Assembly: GCF_002091755.1 (NCBI RefSeq)
Contig: NZ_BDAI01000017.1
Location: forward strand, 21,116-85,115
Direction: 5' to 3'
DNA length: 64,000 bases
From: Pseudomonas nitroreducens NBRC 12694
GTDB taxonomy: Bacteria; Pseudomonadota; Gammaproteobacteria; Pseudomonadales; Pseudomonadaceae
Shown here: positions 8,734 to 16,674 of the stretch, piece after piece
How the letters are laid out: the number at the start of each line of letters is the position of its first letter
How positions within the stretch are numbered: position 1 is the first letter of the stretch
The notes under the pieces: generated by a model
What the model was told of the DNA's origin: nothing
Database searches by the model: none
Seen by the model: the letters and a program-made list of their open reading frames with translations, nothing else
Program-made: the position numbers and the translations under genes

Positions 8734-8752
8734 TTGCAGAGGGCGTGCCAAA
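8734..8752 (-). promoter_or_regulatory. Sigma-54 promoter of the NrsZ-like RNA
   Basis: Read on the minus strand, TTGGCACGCCCTCTGCAAT has a full TGGCACG -24 block and TGCA -12 block with exactly 10 bases between GG and GC. This is the best sigma-54 promoter in the window and points straight into the module array. Confidence 0.85.
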
Positions 8753-8908
8753 ATCGGCCCAGGGCCTTGCCGGCGAGCGGAGGCACGACACGAAAAGACC
8801 CTACAGGCCTTGCCGCATAAGGCTTTCAGCGATTTCTACCCGATAACCGAAACGCGCTGACGGCAGCATTCCCCAGGCATTTCCCGGCGAGTCGAGTGTC
8901 GCTGCACC

Positions 8909-8925
8909 TGCGCCCTGCTAGTGCG
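8909..8925 (-). promoter_or_regulatory. Possible NtrC enhancer site for the NrsZ-like RNA
   Basis: On the minus strand a GCAC-N7-GCGC dyad fits the NtrC spacing with three mismatches (11 of 14 defined positions). Extra TGCACC half-sites flank it at 8903-8908 and 8928-8933. It lies roughly 190 bp upstream of the predicted RNA start. Confidence 0.5.
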
Positions 8926-8962
8926 CATGCACCAAACTTGAACGCTCAGCCCGCATTTCCTT

Positions 8963-9041
8963 TCTACAGGAGCGAGCTTGCTCGCGAACGCCGGACTCCC
9001 TCAGCTACAGCCAGACTGTTCGCAAGCAAGCGCGCTCCCAC
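8963..9041. repeat. REP-type inverted repeat pair
   Basis: The left arm contains GGAGCGAGCTTGCTCGCGAA; the right arm, an imperfect complement, contains TTCGCAAGCAAGCGCGCTCC. The two are separated by about 35 bases. Confidence 0.85.
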
Positions 9042-9173
9042 GAAGAGCAGCAGCGCTTACCCACAGCAACTCTGAGCAACCGACGGAACAGCCTGTGGAT
9101 AACCATGCACAGGCCATGCGGCTCGTAGCTCGCACAATGTTGTGCAAATTTTGACCACCCCGGATCGCAGGCA

Positions 9174-9200
9174 AAGAAAAAGGCGCCCGAAGGCGCCTTT
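9174..9200 (-). terminator. Terminator after secB
   Basis: The perfect stem AAAGGCGCC / GGCGCCTTT has a TTCG loop when read on the minus strand, followed by TTCTTTG. It lies 19 bases after the secB stop. Confidence 0.88.
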
Positions 9201-9218
9201 CTCGTCGGGCGTCAGTGA

Positions 9219-9701
9219 TTACTGAGCCGGGATCTCGCCGGAAGCCTGCATACGGGCAATTTCCTGCGCGTACAGCGCATCGAAGTTCACCGGGGACAGC
9301 ATCAGCGCCGGGAAAGAACCGCGGACAACCAGGCTGTCCAGGGTTTCGCGAGCGTAGGGGAAGAGGATGTTCGGGCAGAAGGCACCCAGGGTGTGGCTCA
9401 TGCTGGAAGCGTCCAGGCCCTTGATCAGGAAGATGCCGGCCTGCTGCACCTCAACGATGAAAGCGGTTTCCTCGTTGTTCTTCACGGTCACCGAAACGGT
9501 CAGGACCACTTCGTAGAAGTCGCCGTCCAGCTGCTTCTGACGGGTGTTCAGGTCCATCGAAATGGCCGGCTGCCACTCCTGGCGGAAGATTTCCGGAGCC
9601 TTGGGGGCCTCGAAGGAGAGGTCGCGTACGTAGATGCGCTGCAGCGAGAACTGCGGGTTGTTGTCTTGTTCGGCTGCGCCGTTGCTGGCTTGTTCAGTCA
9701 T
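9219..9701 (-). CDS. secB: Protein-export chaperone SecB
   Basis: Cytosolic tetrameric chaperone that keeps preproteins unfolded and delivers them to SecA. The protein has 160 aa, the normal length. Family-typical segments are FSLQRIYVRDLSFEAPKAP, GDFYEVVLTVSVTVK and ILFPYARETLDSLVVRGSFP, the SecA-binding face. It is the last gene of the rhodanese-grxC-secB operon, 37 bases after grxC. That order is conserved in gammaproteobacteria and links export with disulfide/redox housekeeping. Confidence 0.97.
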   Translation of the reverse strand: MTEQASNGAAEQDNNPQFSLQRIYVRDLSFEAPKAPEIFRQEWQPAISMDLNTRQKQLDGDFYEVVLTVSVTVKNNEETAFIVEVQQAGIFLIKGLDASSMSHTLGAFCPNILFPYARETLDSLVVRGSFPALMLSPVNFDALYAQEIARMQASGEIPAQ

Positions 9702-9738
9702 TTCGGGACCTTCTTGTGCATCGTTTCAGAATGAGGGA

Positions 9739-9993
9739 TCACGCCGAGAGCAGCGTATCCAGCTTGCCCGCGCGTTCCAGCGCGTAAAGATCGTCGCAGC
9801 CGCCGATGTGGGTTCCGTCGATCCAGATCTGCGGCACCGAAGTGCGGCCCGCCTTGCTGGCCATCTCGGCGCGAACGCCAGGCTTGCCGTCCACGGAGAT
9901 TTCCTCGTAGGCGACACCCTTCTTGTCCAGCAGGGCCTTGGCGCGGATGCAATAAGGGCACCACGCGCTGGTGTAGATCAAGGTCGACGGCAT
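9739..9993 (-). CDS. grxC: Glutaredoxin 3 (GrxC type)
   Basis: Small dithiol glutaredoxin of 84 aa that reduces disulfides and glutathione mixed disulfides using GSH. Active site WCPYC at residues 11-15, cis-Pro motif TSVPQIWIDG and glutathione-binding GGCDDLYAL are present. Cytoplasmic. One base separates it from the upstream rhodanese gene, so the two are co-translated. Confidence 0.96.
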   Translation of the reverse strand: MPSTLIYTSAWCPYCIRAKALLDKKGVAYEEISVDGKPGVRAEMASKAGRTSVPQIWIDGTHIGGCDDLYALERAGKLDTLLSA

Positions 9994-9994
9994 C

Positions 9995-10417
9995 TCACTT
10001 CACCAGGGGCAGGTTGTCGCCACGCCAGCTGCCGATACCGCCGGAGAGCTTGGCGGCGGTGTAGCCAGCCTTCTGCAGCACGCTGCACCAGGTGCCCGAG
10101 TGCTGCCCCATGCCATCGACCACGATGATGGTCTTGGCCTTGTGTTTGTCCAGCTCGCTCATGCGGGCGTTCAGCTTGTCCGCCGGGATATTCAGAGCAC
10201 CGACGATGTGACCGGTGGTGAACTCCTTGGTGGGACGGATATCCAGCACCACGGCCTGCTCGGCGTTGACCATGGCAGTCAGCTCGCGGGTGGACAGCGC
10301 GCGGCCACCCTTGCGCATTTCGTGCAGGGCCAGCAGTACCAGCAGGATGACCAGGGCACCGACCAGCAGGTAGTGGTGGGTGGCGAATTCGATCAGACGA
10401 GGAAGAAACGAAGACAT
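9995..10417 (-). CDS. Membrane-anchored rhodanese-like protein, YibN family
   Basis: Protein of 140 aa with an N-terminal membrane helix (HYLLVGALVILLVLLALH) and a cytoplasmic rhodanese fold (VVLDIRPTKEFTTGHIVGALNIP). The active-site loop reads VVDGMGQHSG with no cysteine at the catalytic position; the only nearby Cys is displaced (GTWC). Classical sulfurtransfer is therefore doubtful. The E. coli relative YibN also has an atypical loop, so this is likely a family trait. First gene of the operon with grxC and secB; diverges from gpmI. Confidence 0.88.
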   Translation of the reverse strand: MSSFLPRLIEFATHHYLLVGALVILLVLLALHEMRKGGRALSTRELTAMVNAEQAVVLDIRPTKEFTTGHIVGALNIPADKLNARMSELDKHKAKTIIVVDGMGQHSGTWCSVLQKAGYTAAKLSGGIGSWRGDNLPLVK

Positions 10418-10562
10418 GCGCAGGACATCCAGACGTAAAAATGCCGGCCAGTATACACGCGCGTATCTGACGGCTGAACCCTAGGGATCATGGCGTCTGT
10501 CGGCACCAAAAGGTAAAATATGTGTCCTTTTCTGACCCCTATTCTCGGAAAGAGCCGTAACT

Positions 10563-12098
10563 ATGACTGCAACGCCCAAACCGCTGGTCCTGATCATTCT
10601 GGACGGCTTCGGCCATAGCGAGAGCCCGGAATACAACGCCATCTATGCCGCGAAGAAGCCCAACTGGGACCGCCTACTGGCCAGCCAGCCCAACGGCCTG
10701 ATCTCAGGCTCCGGCATGGACGTCGGCCTGCCCGACGGCCAGATGGGCAACTCCGAGGTCGGCCACATGAACCTGGGCGCAGGCCGTGTCGTCTACCAGG
10801 ACTTCACCCGCGTCACCAAGGCCATCCGCGATGGCGAGTTCTTCCAGAACCCCGTGCTGACTGGCGCCGTGGACAAGGCAGCGAATGCCGGAAAGGCCGT
10901 GCACATCCTCGGCCTGCTTTCCGACGGTGGCGTACACAGCCACCAGGACCACCTGATCGCCATGGCCGAGCTGGCCGCCCAGCGTGGCGCCGAGAAAATC
11001 TACCTGCACGCCTTCCTCGACGGTCGCGACACGCCGCCCAGGAGCGCCGAGCCGTCGCTGAAGCTGCTCGACGACGCCTTCGCCCGCATCGGCAAGGGCC
11101 GTACCGCCAGCATCATCGGCCGCTACTTCGCCATGGACCGCGACAATCGCTGGGACCGCGTCGAAGCCGCCTACAACCTGATCACCGACGGCACTGCCGA
11201 ATTCACCGCCGAGACCGCCGAGGGCGCGCTAAACGCCGCCTACGAGCGCGGTGAGAGCGACGAATTCGTCAAGGCCACCCGCATCGGCGCACAGGTGCGC
11301 GTGGAAGATGGCGATGCCGTGGTCTTCATGAACTTCCGCGCCGACCGTGCCCGCGAGCTGTCGCGCGCCTTCGTCGAGCCGGGCTTCAAGGAATTCCCGC
11401 GCCAGCGCGAGCTGCACCTGGCCGAATACGTGATGCTGACCCAGTACGCGGCGAGCATTCCGGCCCCCTGCGCGTTCAAGCCCGAATCCCTGGACAACGT
11501 CCTGGGCGAATACCTGGCCAAGAACGGCAAGACCCAGCTGCGCATCGCCGAGACCGAGAAGTACGCCCATGTGACCTTCTTCTTCTCCGGCGGCCGTGAA
11601 GAGCCGTTCGAAGGCGAAGAACGCATCCTCATCCCCTCGCCCAAGGTCGCCACCTATGACCTGCAGCCGGAAATGAGCGCGCCGGAGGTCACCGACAAGA
11701 TCGTCGACGCCATCGAGAACCAGCGCTTCGACGTGATCATCGTCAACTACGCCAACGGCGACATGGTCGGCCACACCGGCGTGTTCGAAGCCGCGGTGAA
11801 AGCCGTCGAGTGCCTGGATACCTGCGTCGGTCGCATCGTCGAGGCGCTGGACAAGGTCGGCGGCGAAGCGCTGATCACCGCCGACCACGGCAACGTCGAG
11901 CAGATGGAAGACGCCATGACCGGCCAGGCGCACACCGCGCACACCTGCGAGCCGGTGCCCTTCGTCTATGTCGGCAAGCGCAAGCTGAGCATACGCGAGG
12001 GCGGCGTACTCGCCGATGTGGCCCCGACCCTGCTGAACCTGATGGGTCTGGAGCAGCCAAAAGAGATGACCGGGAAATCGATCGTCACCCTGCTTTAA
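10563..12098 (+). CDS. gpmI: Cofactor-independent phosphoglycerate mutase
   Basis: Interconverts 3- and 2-phosphoglycerate in glycolysis/gluconeogenesis, using two Mn ions and a phosphoserine intermediate. The 511 aa open with LVLIILDGFGHS (metal-binding Asp); catalytic Ser64 is in GQMGNSEVGH. Later metal ligands appear in DMVGHTG and ITADHGNVEQM, and the substrate motif is FLDGRDTPPRS. The start has GGAAAGAG just upstream, and TAAAAT at 10514-10519 is a possible -10 box. Cytoplasmic. Divergent from the rhodanese gene; its terminator separates it from envC. Confidence 0.97.
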   Translation: MTATPKPLVLIILDGFGHSESPEYNAIYAAKKPNWDRLLASQPNGLISGSGMDVGLPDGQMGNSEVGHMNLGAGRVVYQDFTRVTKAIRDGEFFQNPVLTGAVDKAANAGKAVHILGLLSDGGVHSHQDHLIAMAELAAQRGAEKIYLHAFLDGRDTPPRSAEPSLKLLDDAFARIGKGRTASIIGRYFAMDRDNRWDRVEAAYNLITDGTAEFTAETAEGALNAAYERGESDEFVKATRIGAQVRVEDGDAVVFMNFRADRARELSRAFVEPGFKEFPRQRELHLAEYVMLTQYAASIPAPCAFKPESLDNVLGEYLAKNGKTQLRIAETEKYAHVTFFFSGGREEPFEGEERILIPSPKVATYDLQPEMSAPEVTDKIVDAIENQRFDVIIVNYANGDMVGHTGVFEAAVKAVECLDTCVGRIVEALDKVGGEALITADHGNVEQMEDAMTGQAHTAHTCEPVPFVYVGKRKLSIREGGVLADVAPTLLNLMGLEQPKEMTGKSIVTLL

Positions 12099-12147
12099 TA
12101 GCTATCGATCTGGCGGGAACGTGAGCCACCTCCCGTCGGTAAGAGCA

Positions 12148-12184
12148 AACGCCCCACGCCATGCGGCCTGGGGCGTTTTTTTTA
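12148..12184 (+). terminator. Rho-independent terminator of gpmI
   Basis: The stem AACGCCCCA / TGGGGCGTT, with minor bulging, is followed by eight or more T residues. Confidence 0.92.
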
Positions 12185-12236
12185 ATGCCCGCCACGGGCA
12201 TACTAGGCCGTCCAGACTTCAGGTCCCCGCCGCCCA

Positions 12237-13526
12237 ATGCCTCGCGCCCTCCTCCCGCTGCTGCTGATCTGCCTCCTGAGCCCGCTCCCGGCCGTTGCCG
12301 ACGAACGCGCCGACGCCCAGCGTCAGCTGGAGCAGACGCAGAAAGACATCAACGAGCTGAAGAAAAACCTGAAGAACATCCAGGACGAAAAGTCCGGGGT
12401 GCAGAAGCAGCTCAAGTCCACCGAGACCCAGATGGGCGACCTGGAGAAGCAGATCAAGCAGATCCAGGACGAGATGAAGAAGAACGAGGAAGAGCTGCAG
12501 CGCCTCGATTCAGAGAAAAAAAAACTCCAGGGCGCGCGCCTTGAGCAGCAGCGTCTGATCGCCATCCAGGCCCGCGCCGCCTACCAGAGCGGCCGCCAGG
12601 AATACCTCAAGCTGCTGCTGAACCAGGAGCACCCGGAGAAGTTCAGCCGCACCCTCACCTACTACGACTACATCAACAAGGCGCGCCTGGAGCAGCTCTC
12701 GGCCTTCAACGAGACGTTGCGCCAGCTGAGCAACGTCGAGCAGGAAATCACCTCGCAGAAGGACGAGCAGGTCGCCCAGCAGAGCGCCCTGGAAGCCCGT
12801 CGCCAGGAACTGGCCGACGCCCGCAAGGCGCGCCAGGAGACCCTGGCCAAGCTCAACAGCGATCTCAAGGACGGCAGCAGCAAGCTCAAGGACCGCGAAC
12901 AGAGCCAGGTGGACCTCAACAAGGTACTCAAGACCATCGAGGAAACCCTCGCCCGCCAGGCCCGCGAAGCCGAGGAAGCGCGACAGCGCGCCCTGGCCGC
13001 CGAGCGCGAGCGGGTCAAGCGCGAGCAGGAACTGGCGGCACGCGGCGAGAAGCCGGACACGCCCTCCAAGCGCCCCGATTACAGCGGCCCGCTGGTTTCC
13101 AGCGGCGCCGGTTTCGGCGGAGCCTTCGCCGCCACCAAGGGCCGGCTGCCCTGGCCGGTGGATGGCCGCGTCCTTGCGCGCTTCGGCAGCCCGCGTGGCG
13201 ACGACCCCCGTGCCACCTGGGACGGCGTACTGATCGGCGCTTCTGCCGGCAGCACCGTGCGTGCCGTACATGGCGGCCGCGTGGTGTTCGCCGACTGGCT
13301 GCGCGGCTCCGGCCTACTGGTGATTCTCGACCACGGTGGTGGCTACCTGAGCCTTTATGGGCATAATCAAAGTCTTCTGAAGGACGCCGGCGATACCGTC
13401 AAAGCGGGCGATCCCATTGCAACCGTGGGAGCCAGCGGGGGTCAGAGTACCCCGGCGGTGTATTTTGCCATTCGCCATCAGGGCCGCCCGGCGGACCCTT
13501 CGACCTGGTGTCGCACGCAAGGATAA
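12237..13526 (+). CDS. envC: EnvC-type murein hydrolase activator (degenerate LytM/M23)
   Basis: Periplasmic coiled-coil protein of 429 aa that activates amidases (AmiA/AmiB type) at the division septum. Signal peptide at 1-20, a long charged coiled coil at about 22-265, and a C-terminal LytM fold (GRLPWPVDGRVLARFG to the end). The Zn-peptidase residues are largely lost: the first H-x(3)-D position reads TWDG and the HxH motif reads VYFAIR, with only LYGH kept. It is thus a regulator, not an enzyme, as in E. coli EnvC. It precedes ctpA by 27 bases; the trio with the YibQ gene is conserved in gammaproteobacteria. Confidence 0.93.
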   Translation: MPRALLPLLLICLLSPLPAVADERADAQRQLEQTQKDINELKKNLKNIQDEKSGVQKQLKSTETQMGDLEKQIKQIQDEMKKNEEELQRLDSEKKKLQGARLEQQRLIAIQARAAYQSGRQEYLKLLLNQEHPEKFSRTLTYYDYINKARLEQLSAFNETLRQLSNVEQEITSQKDEQVAQQSALEARRQELADARKARQETLAKLNSDLKDGSSKLKDREQSQVDLNKVLKTIEETLARQAREAEEARQRALAAERERVKREQELAARGEKPDTPSKRPDYSGPLVSSGAGFGGAFAATKGRLPWPVDGRVLARFGSPRGDDPRATWDGVLIGASAGSTVRAVHGGRVVFADWLRGSGLLVILDHGGGYLSLYGHNQSLLKDAGDTVKAGDPIATVGASGGQSTPAVYFAIRHQGRPADPSTWCRTQG

Positions 13527-13553
13527 GCGGCGATCACGCATTAGGAGCCAAAC

Positions 13554-14864
13554 ATGTCGCAAGCTTTCCGTCTTACTACCCTGGCCCTGGCCTTGCTGCT
13601 CGGCGTCGGTGCGGCCCAGGCCGCCGACGCGCCGGCCGCATCTGCTGTGGCCAACGGCAAGGAGGCTCCGCTGCCGCTCGATGAGCTGCGCACCTTTGCC
13701 GAGGTCCTCGACCGGGTGAAGGCGGCCTATGTGGAACCGGTGGACGACAAGACGCTGCTGGAGAATGCCATCAAGGGCATGCTCAGCAACCTCGACCCGC
13801 ACTCGGCGTACCTCGGCCCGGAAGAATTCGCCGAGCTGCAGGAAAGCACCAGCGGCGAATTCGGTGGCCTGGGCATCGAGGTCGGCAGCGAGGATGGCTT
13901 CGTCAAGGTGATCTCGCCGATCGACGACACCCCCGCCGCCAACGCCGGCATCCAGCCGGGCGACCTGATCGTCAAGATCGACGGCAAGCCGACCAAGGGC
14001 CAGTCGATGAACGAGGCGGTGGACAGCATGCGCGGCAAGGCTGGCTCGCCGATCACCCTGACCATCGTGCGCGGCGGCGGCAAGCCGTTCGACGTCACCC
14101 TCAAGCGCGCCATCATCAAGGTCAAGAGCGTGAAGAGCCAGATGCTCGAACCGGGCTATGGTTACCTGCGCATCACCCAGTTCCAGGTCAACACCGGCGA
14201 GGAGACCGTCAAGGCGCTGGCCAAGCTGCGCAACGACAACAAGGGTAAGCTCAAGGGCGTGATCCTGGACCTGCGCAACAACCCTGGCGGCGTGCTGCAG
14301 TCGGCGGTGGAAGTGGCGGACGCCTTCCTCACCAAGGGGCTGATCGTCTACACCAAGGGCCGCATCCCCAACTCCGAGCTGCGCTTCTCCGCCGATCCGG
14401 CCGACCCGAGCGACGGTGTGCCGTTGGTGGTACTGATCAACGGCGGCAGCGCCTCGGCGGCAGAAATCGTCGCCGGCGCTCTGCAGGACCAGAAGCGCGG
14501 CATCCTCATGGGCACCGACAGCTTCGGCAAGGGCTCGGTGCAGACCGTGCTGCCGCTGAACAACGACCGCGCCCTGAAGCTCACCACCGCGCTGTACTAC
14601 ACCCCCAACGGCCGCTCCATCCAGGCCCAGGGCATCACCCCGGACATTGAGGTGGAACGCGCCAAGGTGACCCGCGAGAAGAGCGAGTTCGACGGGTTCA
14701 AGGAAGCCGACCTGCAGGGCCACCTGGCCAACGGCAATGGTGGCCAGGATCGTCCGACCGCCTCCGGCAAGCCGCCGGAGGATCGCCCGCAGGATGGCGA
14801 CTACCAGCTCAGCCAAGCCCTCAGCCTGCTGAAAGGACTCAGCGTCAGCCGCGGCAACAACTGA
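13554..14864 (+). CDS. ctpA: Carboxy-terminal processing protease, S41 family (CtpA)
   Basis: Periplasmic serine protease of 436 aa that trims C-termini and, in P. aeruginosa, degrades peptidoglycan endopeptidases with a lipoprotein partner. Signal peptide MSQAFRLTTLALALLLGVGAA, then a PDZ domain at about 90-190 (GFVKVISPIDDTPAANAGI...GDLIVKIDG), then the S41 core. The Ser/Lys dyad lies in GGSASAAEIVAGAL (about residue 300) and SFGKGSVQ (Lys326). The short low-complexity tail is polar. The start has AGGAG 8 bases upstream. Co-transcribed with envC. Confidence 0.95.
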   Translation: MSQAFRLTTLALALLLGVGAAQAADAPAASAVANGKEAPLPLDELRTFAEVLDRVKAAYVEPVDDKTLLENAIKGMLSNLDPHSAYLGPEEFAELQESTSGEFGGLGIEVGSEDGFVKVISPIDDTPAANAGIQPGDLIVKIDGKPTKGQSMNEAVDSMRGKAGSPITLTIVRGGGKPFDVTLKRAIIKVKSVKSQMLEPGYGYLRITQFQVNTGEETVKALAKLRNDNKGKLKGVILDLRNNPGGVLQSAVEVADAFLTKGLIVYTKGRIPNSELRFSADPADPSDGVPLVVLINGGSASAAEIVAGALQDQKRGILMGTDSFGKGSVQTVLPLNNDRALKLTTALYYTPNGRSIQAQGITPDIEVERAKVTREKSEFDGFKEADLQGHLANGNGGQDRPTASGKPPEDRPQDGDYQLSQALSLLKGLSVSRGNN

Positions 14865-14867
14865 CCG

Positions 14868-15650
14868 ATGCGCCCGGCCCGGCTGCTACTGAGCCTGTGC
14901 CTGGGTGCGTTGCTGTGCCTGCCGGTGGCCGCCGCGCCCCGGCCGGATGGCAGCAAGCCGCTGGTCAGCATCGTCATCGACGACCTCGGGCAGAATCTGG
15001 CGCGCGACCGCCAGGTGCTCGACATATCTCCCGCCATCGCCCTGGCGATCATCCCCGACACGCCCCACGCCGCCGAGCTTGCGCGCGAGGCGCACCAGCG
15101 CGGGCGCACCGTGATGCTGCACATGCCGATGGACCCGGCCCGCGGTGACTTCGCCTGGAGCCCTGAGCTGACCCAGGACGAAAGAGCTCGGCGTCTGGAC
15201 GCCGCGCTGGCAAAAGTCCCCTATGTGCAAGGCCTGAACAACCACGAAGGCAGCCGCATGACGGCCGACCGCCCGGCCATGGCCTGGCTGGCCGCGGAGC
15301 TGCAGCGCCGCCATCTGTTCCTCCTCGACAGCCGCACCAGCGCTGCCACCGTAGCCGCCGCCGAGGCGCAGAAGATCGGCCTCGCCAGCCTCTCGCGGGA
15401 CGTATTCCTCGATGACGACCCGAGCGAAGCCGCAGTGATGGAGCAGATGCAGCGCGGCCTGCAACTGGCGCGCAAGCAGGGCACGGTGGTGATGATCGGC
15501 CACCCGAAGCCGGCGACCCTGGCGGTGCTCAAGCGTGTTTTGCCGACGCTGAAGGCCCAGGGCTTCGAACTGGTGAAACCGCCGTTGATGATCGCCGAGC
15601 GCGGCAACCGCGCCATGGCGGGGCATGGGCGGGATGGGATTTACCGATAG
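14868..15650 (+). CDS. Divergent polysaccharide deacetylase family protein (YibQ/DUF610)
   Basis: Secreted protein of 260 aa: signal peptide MRPARLLLSLCLGALLCLPVAA, then a NodB-like barrel with VSIVIDDLGQNLARD, VMLHMPMDP, GLNNHEGSRMT and FLLDSRTS. The paired acidic residues and the His positions suggest a metal site, but the substrate is unknown. Three bases after ctpA, so the third gene of the envC operon, pointing to a cell-wall role. Confidence 0.9.
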   Translation: MRPARLLLSLCLGALLCLPVAAAPRPDGSKPLVSIVIDDLGQNLARDRQVLDISPAIALAIIPDTPHAAELAREAHQRGRTVMLHMPMDPARGDFAWSPELTQDERARRLDAALAKVPYVQGLNNHEGSRMTADRPAMAWLAAELQRRHLFLLDSRTSAATVAAAEAQKIGLASLSRDVFLDDDPSEAAVMEQMQRGLQLARKQGTVVMIGHPKPATLAVLKRVLPTLKAQGFELVKPPLMIAERGNRAMAGHGRDGIYR

Positions 15651-15670
15651 ATGTAGCCAGGATCGGCTTT

Positions 15671-15752
15671 CTGTAGGAGCGAGCTTGCTCGCGAACAGCG
15701 CCCGGCACAGAAATCCGCGGAAGCTGGGTTCGCGAGCAAGCTCGCTCCTACA
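15671..15752. repeat. REP pair with perfect 25-bp arms
   Basis: The left arm at 15672-15696 and right arm at 15728-15752 are exact reverse complements over 25 bases around GGAGCGAGCTTGCTCGCGAA. They lie between the convergent deacetylase and binding-protein genes and probably act as a bidirectional RNA stabiliser or terminator. Confidence 0.92.
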
Positions 15753-15766
15753 ACGATAAGCCGACC

Positions 15767-16522
15767 TTACAGGTAGTTATTGGTCGCCTGCTCGATGAAG
15801 CCATCGGCGCGCATCTCGTCCAGCGCCTTCTGCAGCTTGGCCACCACCTCGTCCGGCGTGTCCTTGTTGATCGCCAGGTACAACTGCGCCTCATTGAAAC
15901 GCAGCACGGTCTGCAGGCCGGACACGCCCTCCTGCTTGGCCAGGTAGCGACCCACGGGATCGGTGGTAGCCCAGAGGTCGATTTCGCCGGTGGTCAGCTT
16001 CTTCACGTTTTCCTGATCGCGTAGCGCGTTGAGCACCGGGATGCCCTGGCTCTCCAGGTTCTGGCTGACGGCGTCGTTCTTGTAGGCACCGAGCTTGTAC
16101 TTGGCGGCGTCCTTGAGGTCCTTCACCTTGATCGAACTGCCCGGCGGCGCCAGCAGCACCCAGTGGGTCTTGGCGATCGGCCCGACCCACTTGAACAGCG
16201 GCACGCGCTCGGGCGTATAGGTGGTGGAGAACAGCCCGTAGTCGGGCTTGTCGAGGGCCAGTTTGTACAGGCGGTCCCAGGGGAAACGCAGGCTCAGGCT
16301 GTACTGGATGCCGGCGCGCTTGAACATCTCGCGAACGATATCGGCGCTGATGCCGTCGATACCCTCATCACGGGCGAAGTTCTTGTCGTCCACCGCCATG
16401 TTGAACGGCGGGAAGTTCTCGGTGAGCAGCACCATCTTGTAATCGGCGGGCAACTCGGCGCGGGCCGTGGCGGCCCCCAGCAACAGACCCAGGGTCAGGG
16501 TCTTGATCAGGACTTTCAGCAT
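15767..16522 (-). CDS. Periplasmic substrate-binding protein, SBP_bac_3 family (second of a tandem pair)
   Basis: Protein of 251 aa with a signal peptide (MLKVLIKTLTLGLLLGAATARA) and a type II periplasmic binding fold (MVLLTENFPPFNM, GIDGISADIVREMFKRAGI, FPWDRLYKLALDKPDYGLFS). The family binds polar amino acids or related compounds for ABC import. No ATPase or permease gene is adjacent, so it is an orphan receptor or shares another permease. An ATG two codons upstream (16526-16528) is possible; I prefer 16520-16522 because the GAGCGG ribosome site is better spaced. About 70% similar by eye to the next gene. Confidence 0.88.
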   Translation of the reverse strand: MLKVLIKTLTLGLLLGAATARAELPADYKMVLLTENFPPFNMAVDDKNFARDEGIDGISADIVREMFKRAGIQYSLSLRFPWDRLYKLALDKPDYGLFSTTYTPERVPLFKWVGPIAKTHWVLLAPPGSSIKVKDLKDAAKYKLGAYKNDAVSQNLESQGIPVLNALRDQENVKKLTTGEIDLWATTDPVGRYLAKQEGVSGLQTVLRFNEAQLYLAINKDTPDEVVAKLQKALDEMRADGFIEQATNNYL

Positions 16523-16616
16523 GGTCATACCGCTCGCTTGGTTATCGTTATTGGGCTTGCGGCATCCCTGCAGAGGGGACGTAATACTTCGCTCGTCTGC
16601 CTTCCGTGGCAAAACC

Positions 16617-16672
16617 GGCGCCGAGGGATGTCGGCGCCAAACACGAAGGCCGGCGAGCAGCCGGCCTTCGGG
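16617..16672 (-). terminator. Terminator-like double hairpin between the two binding-protein genes
   Basis: On the minus strand, GAAGGCCGGC-TGCTC-GCCGGCCTTC (16645-16669) is followed by a second stem GGCGCCGA...TCGGCGCC and TTTT. It would end or attenuate the transcript of the 16675-17433 gene. Confidence 0.75.
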
Positions 16673-16674
16673 TG

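Larger units (their letters stand above)
8753..9170. other. Intergenic region upstream of the NrsZ-like RNA
   Basis: No coding gene seen. It holds the candidate NtrC sites, a REP pair (8963-9041) and a DnaA-box 9-mer (TGTGGATAA, 9094-9102). Confidence 0.6.

Noticed and set aside
8409..8786. Minus-strand 125-residue frame with repeated GPGTGRPGKP-type peptides
   Set aside because: The peptide repeats are a by-product of the RNA modules; the frame has no ribosome site and the last copy is out of pattern.
11229..11942. 237-residue antisense frame inside gpmI
   Set aside because: Shadow of a strongly conserved enzyme; no start context.
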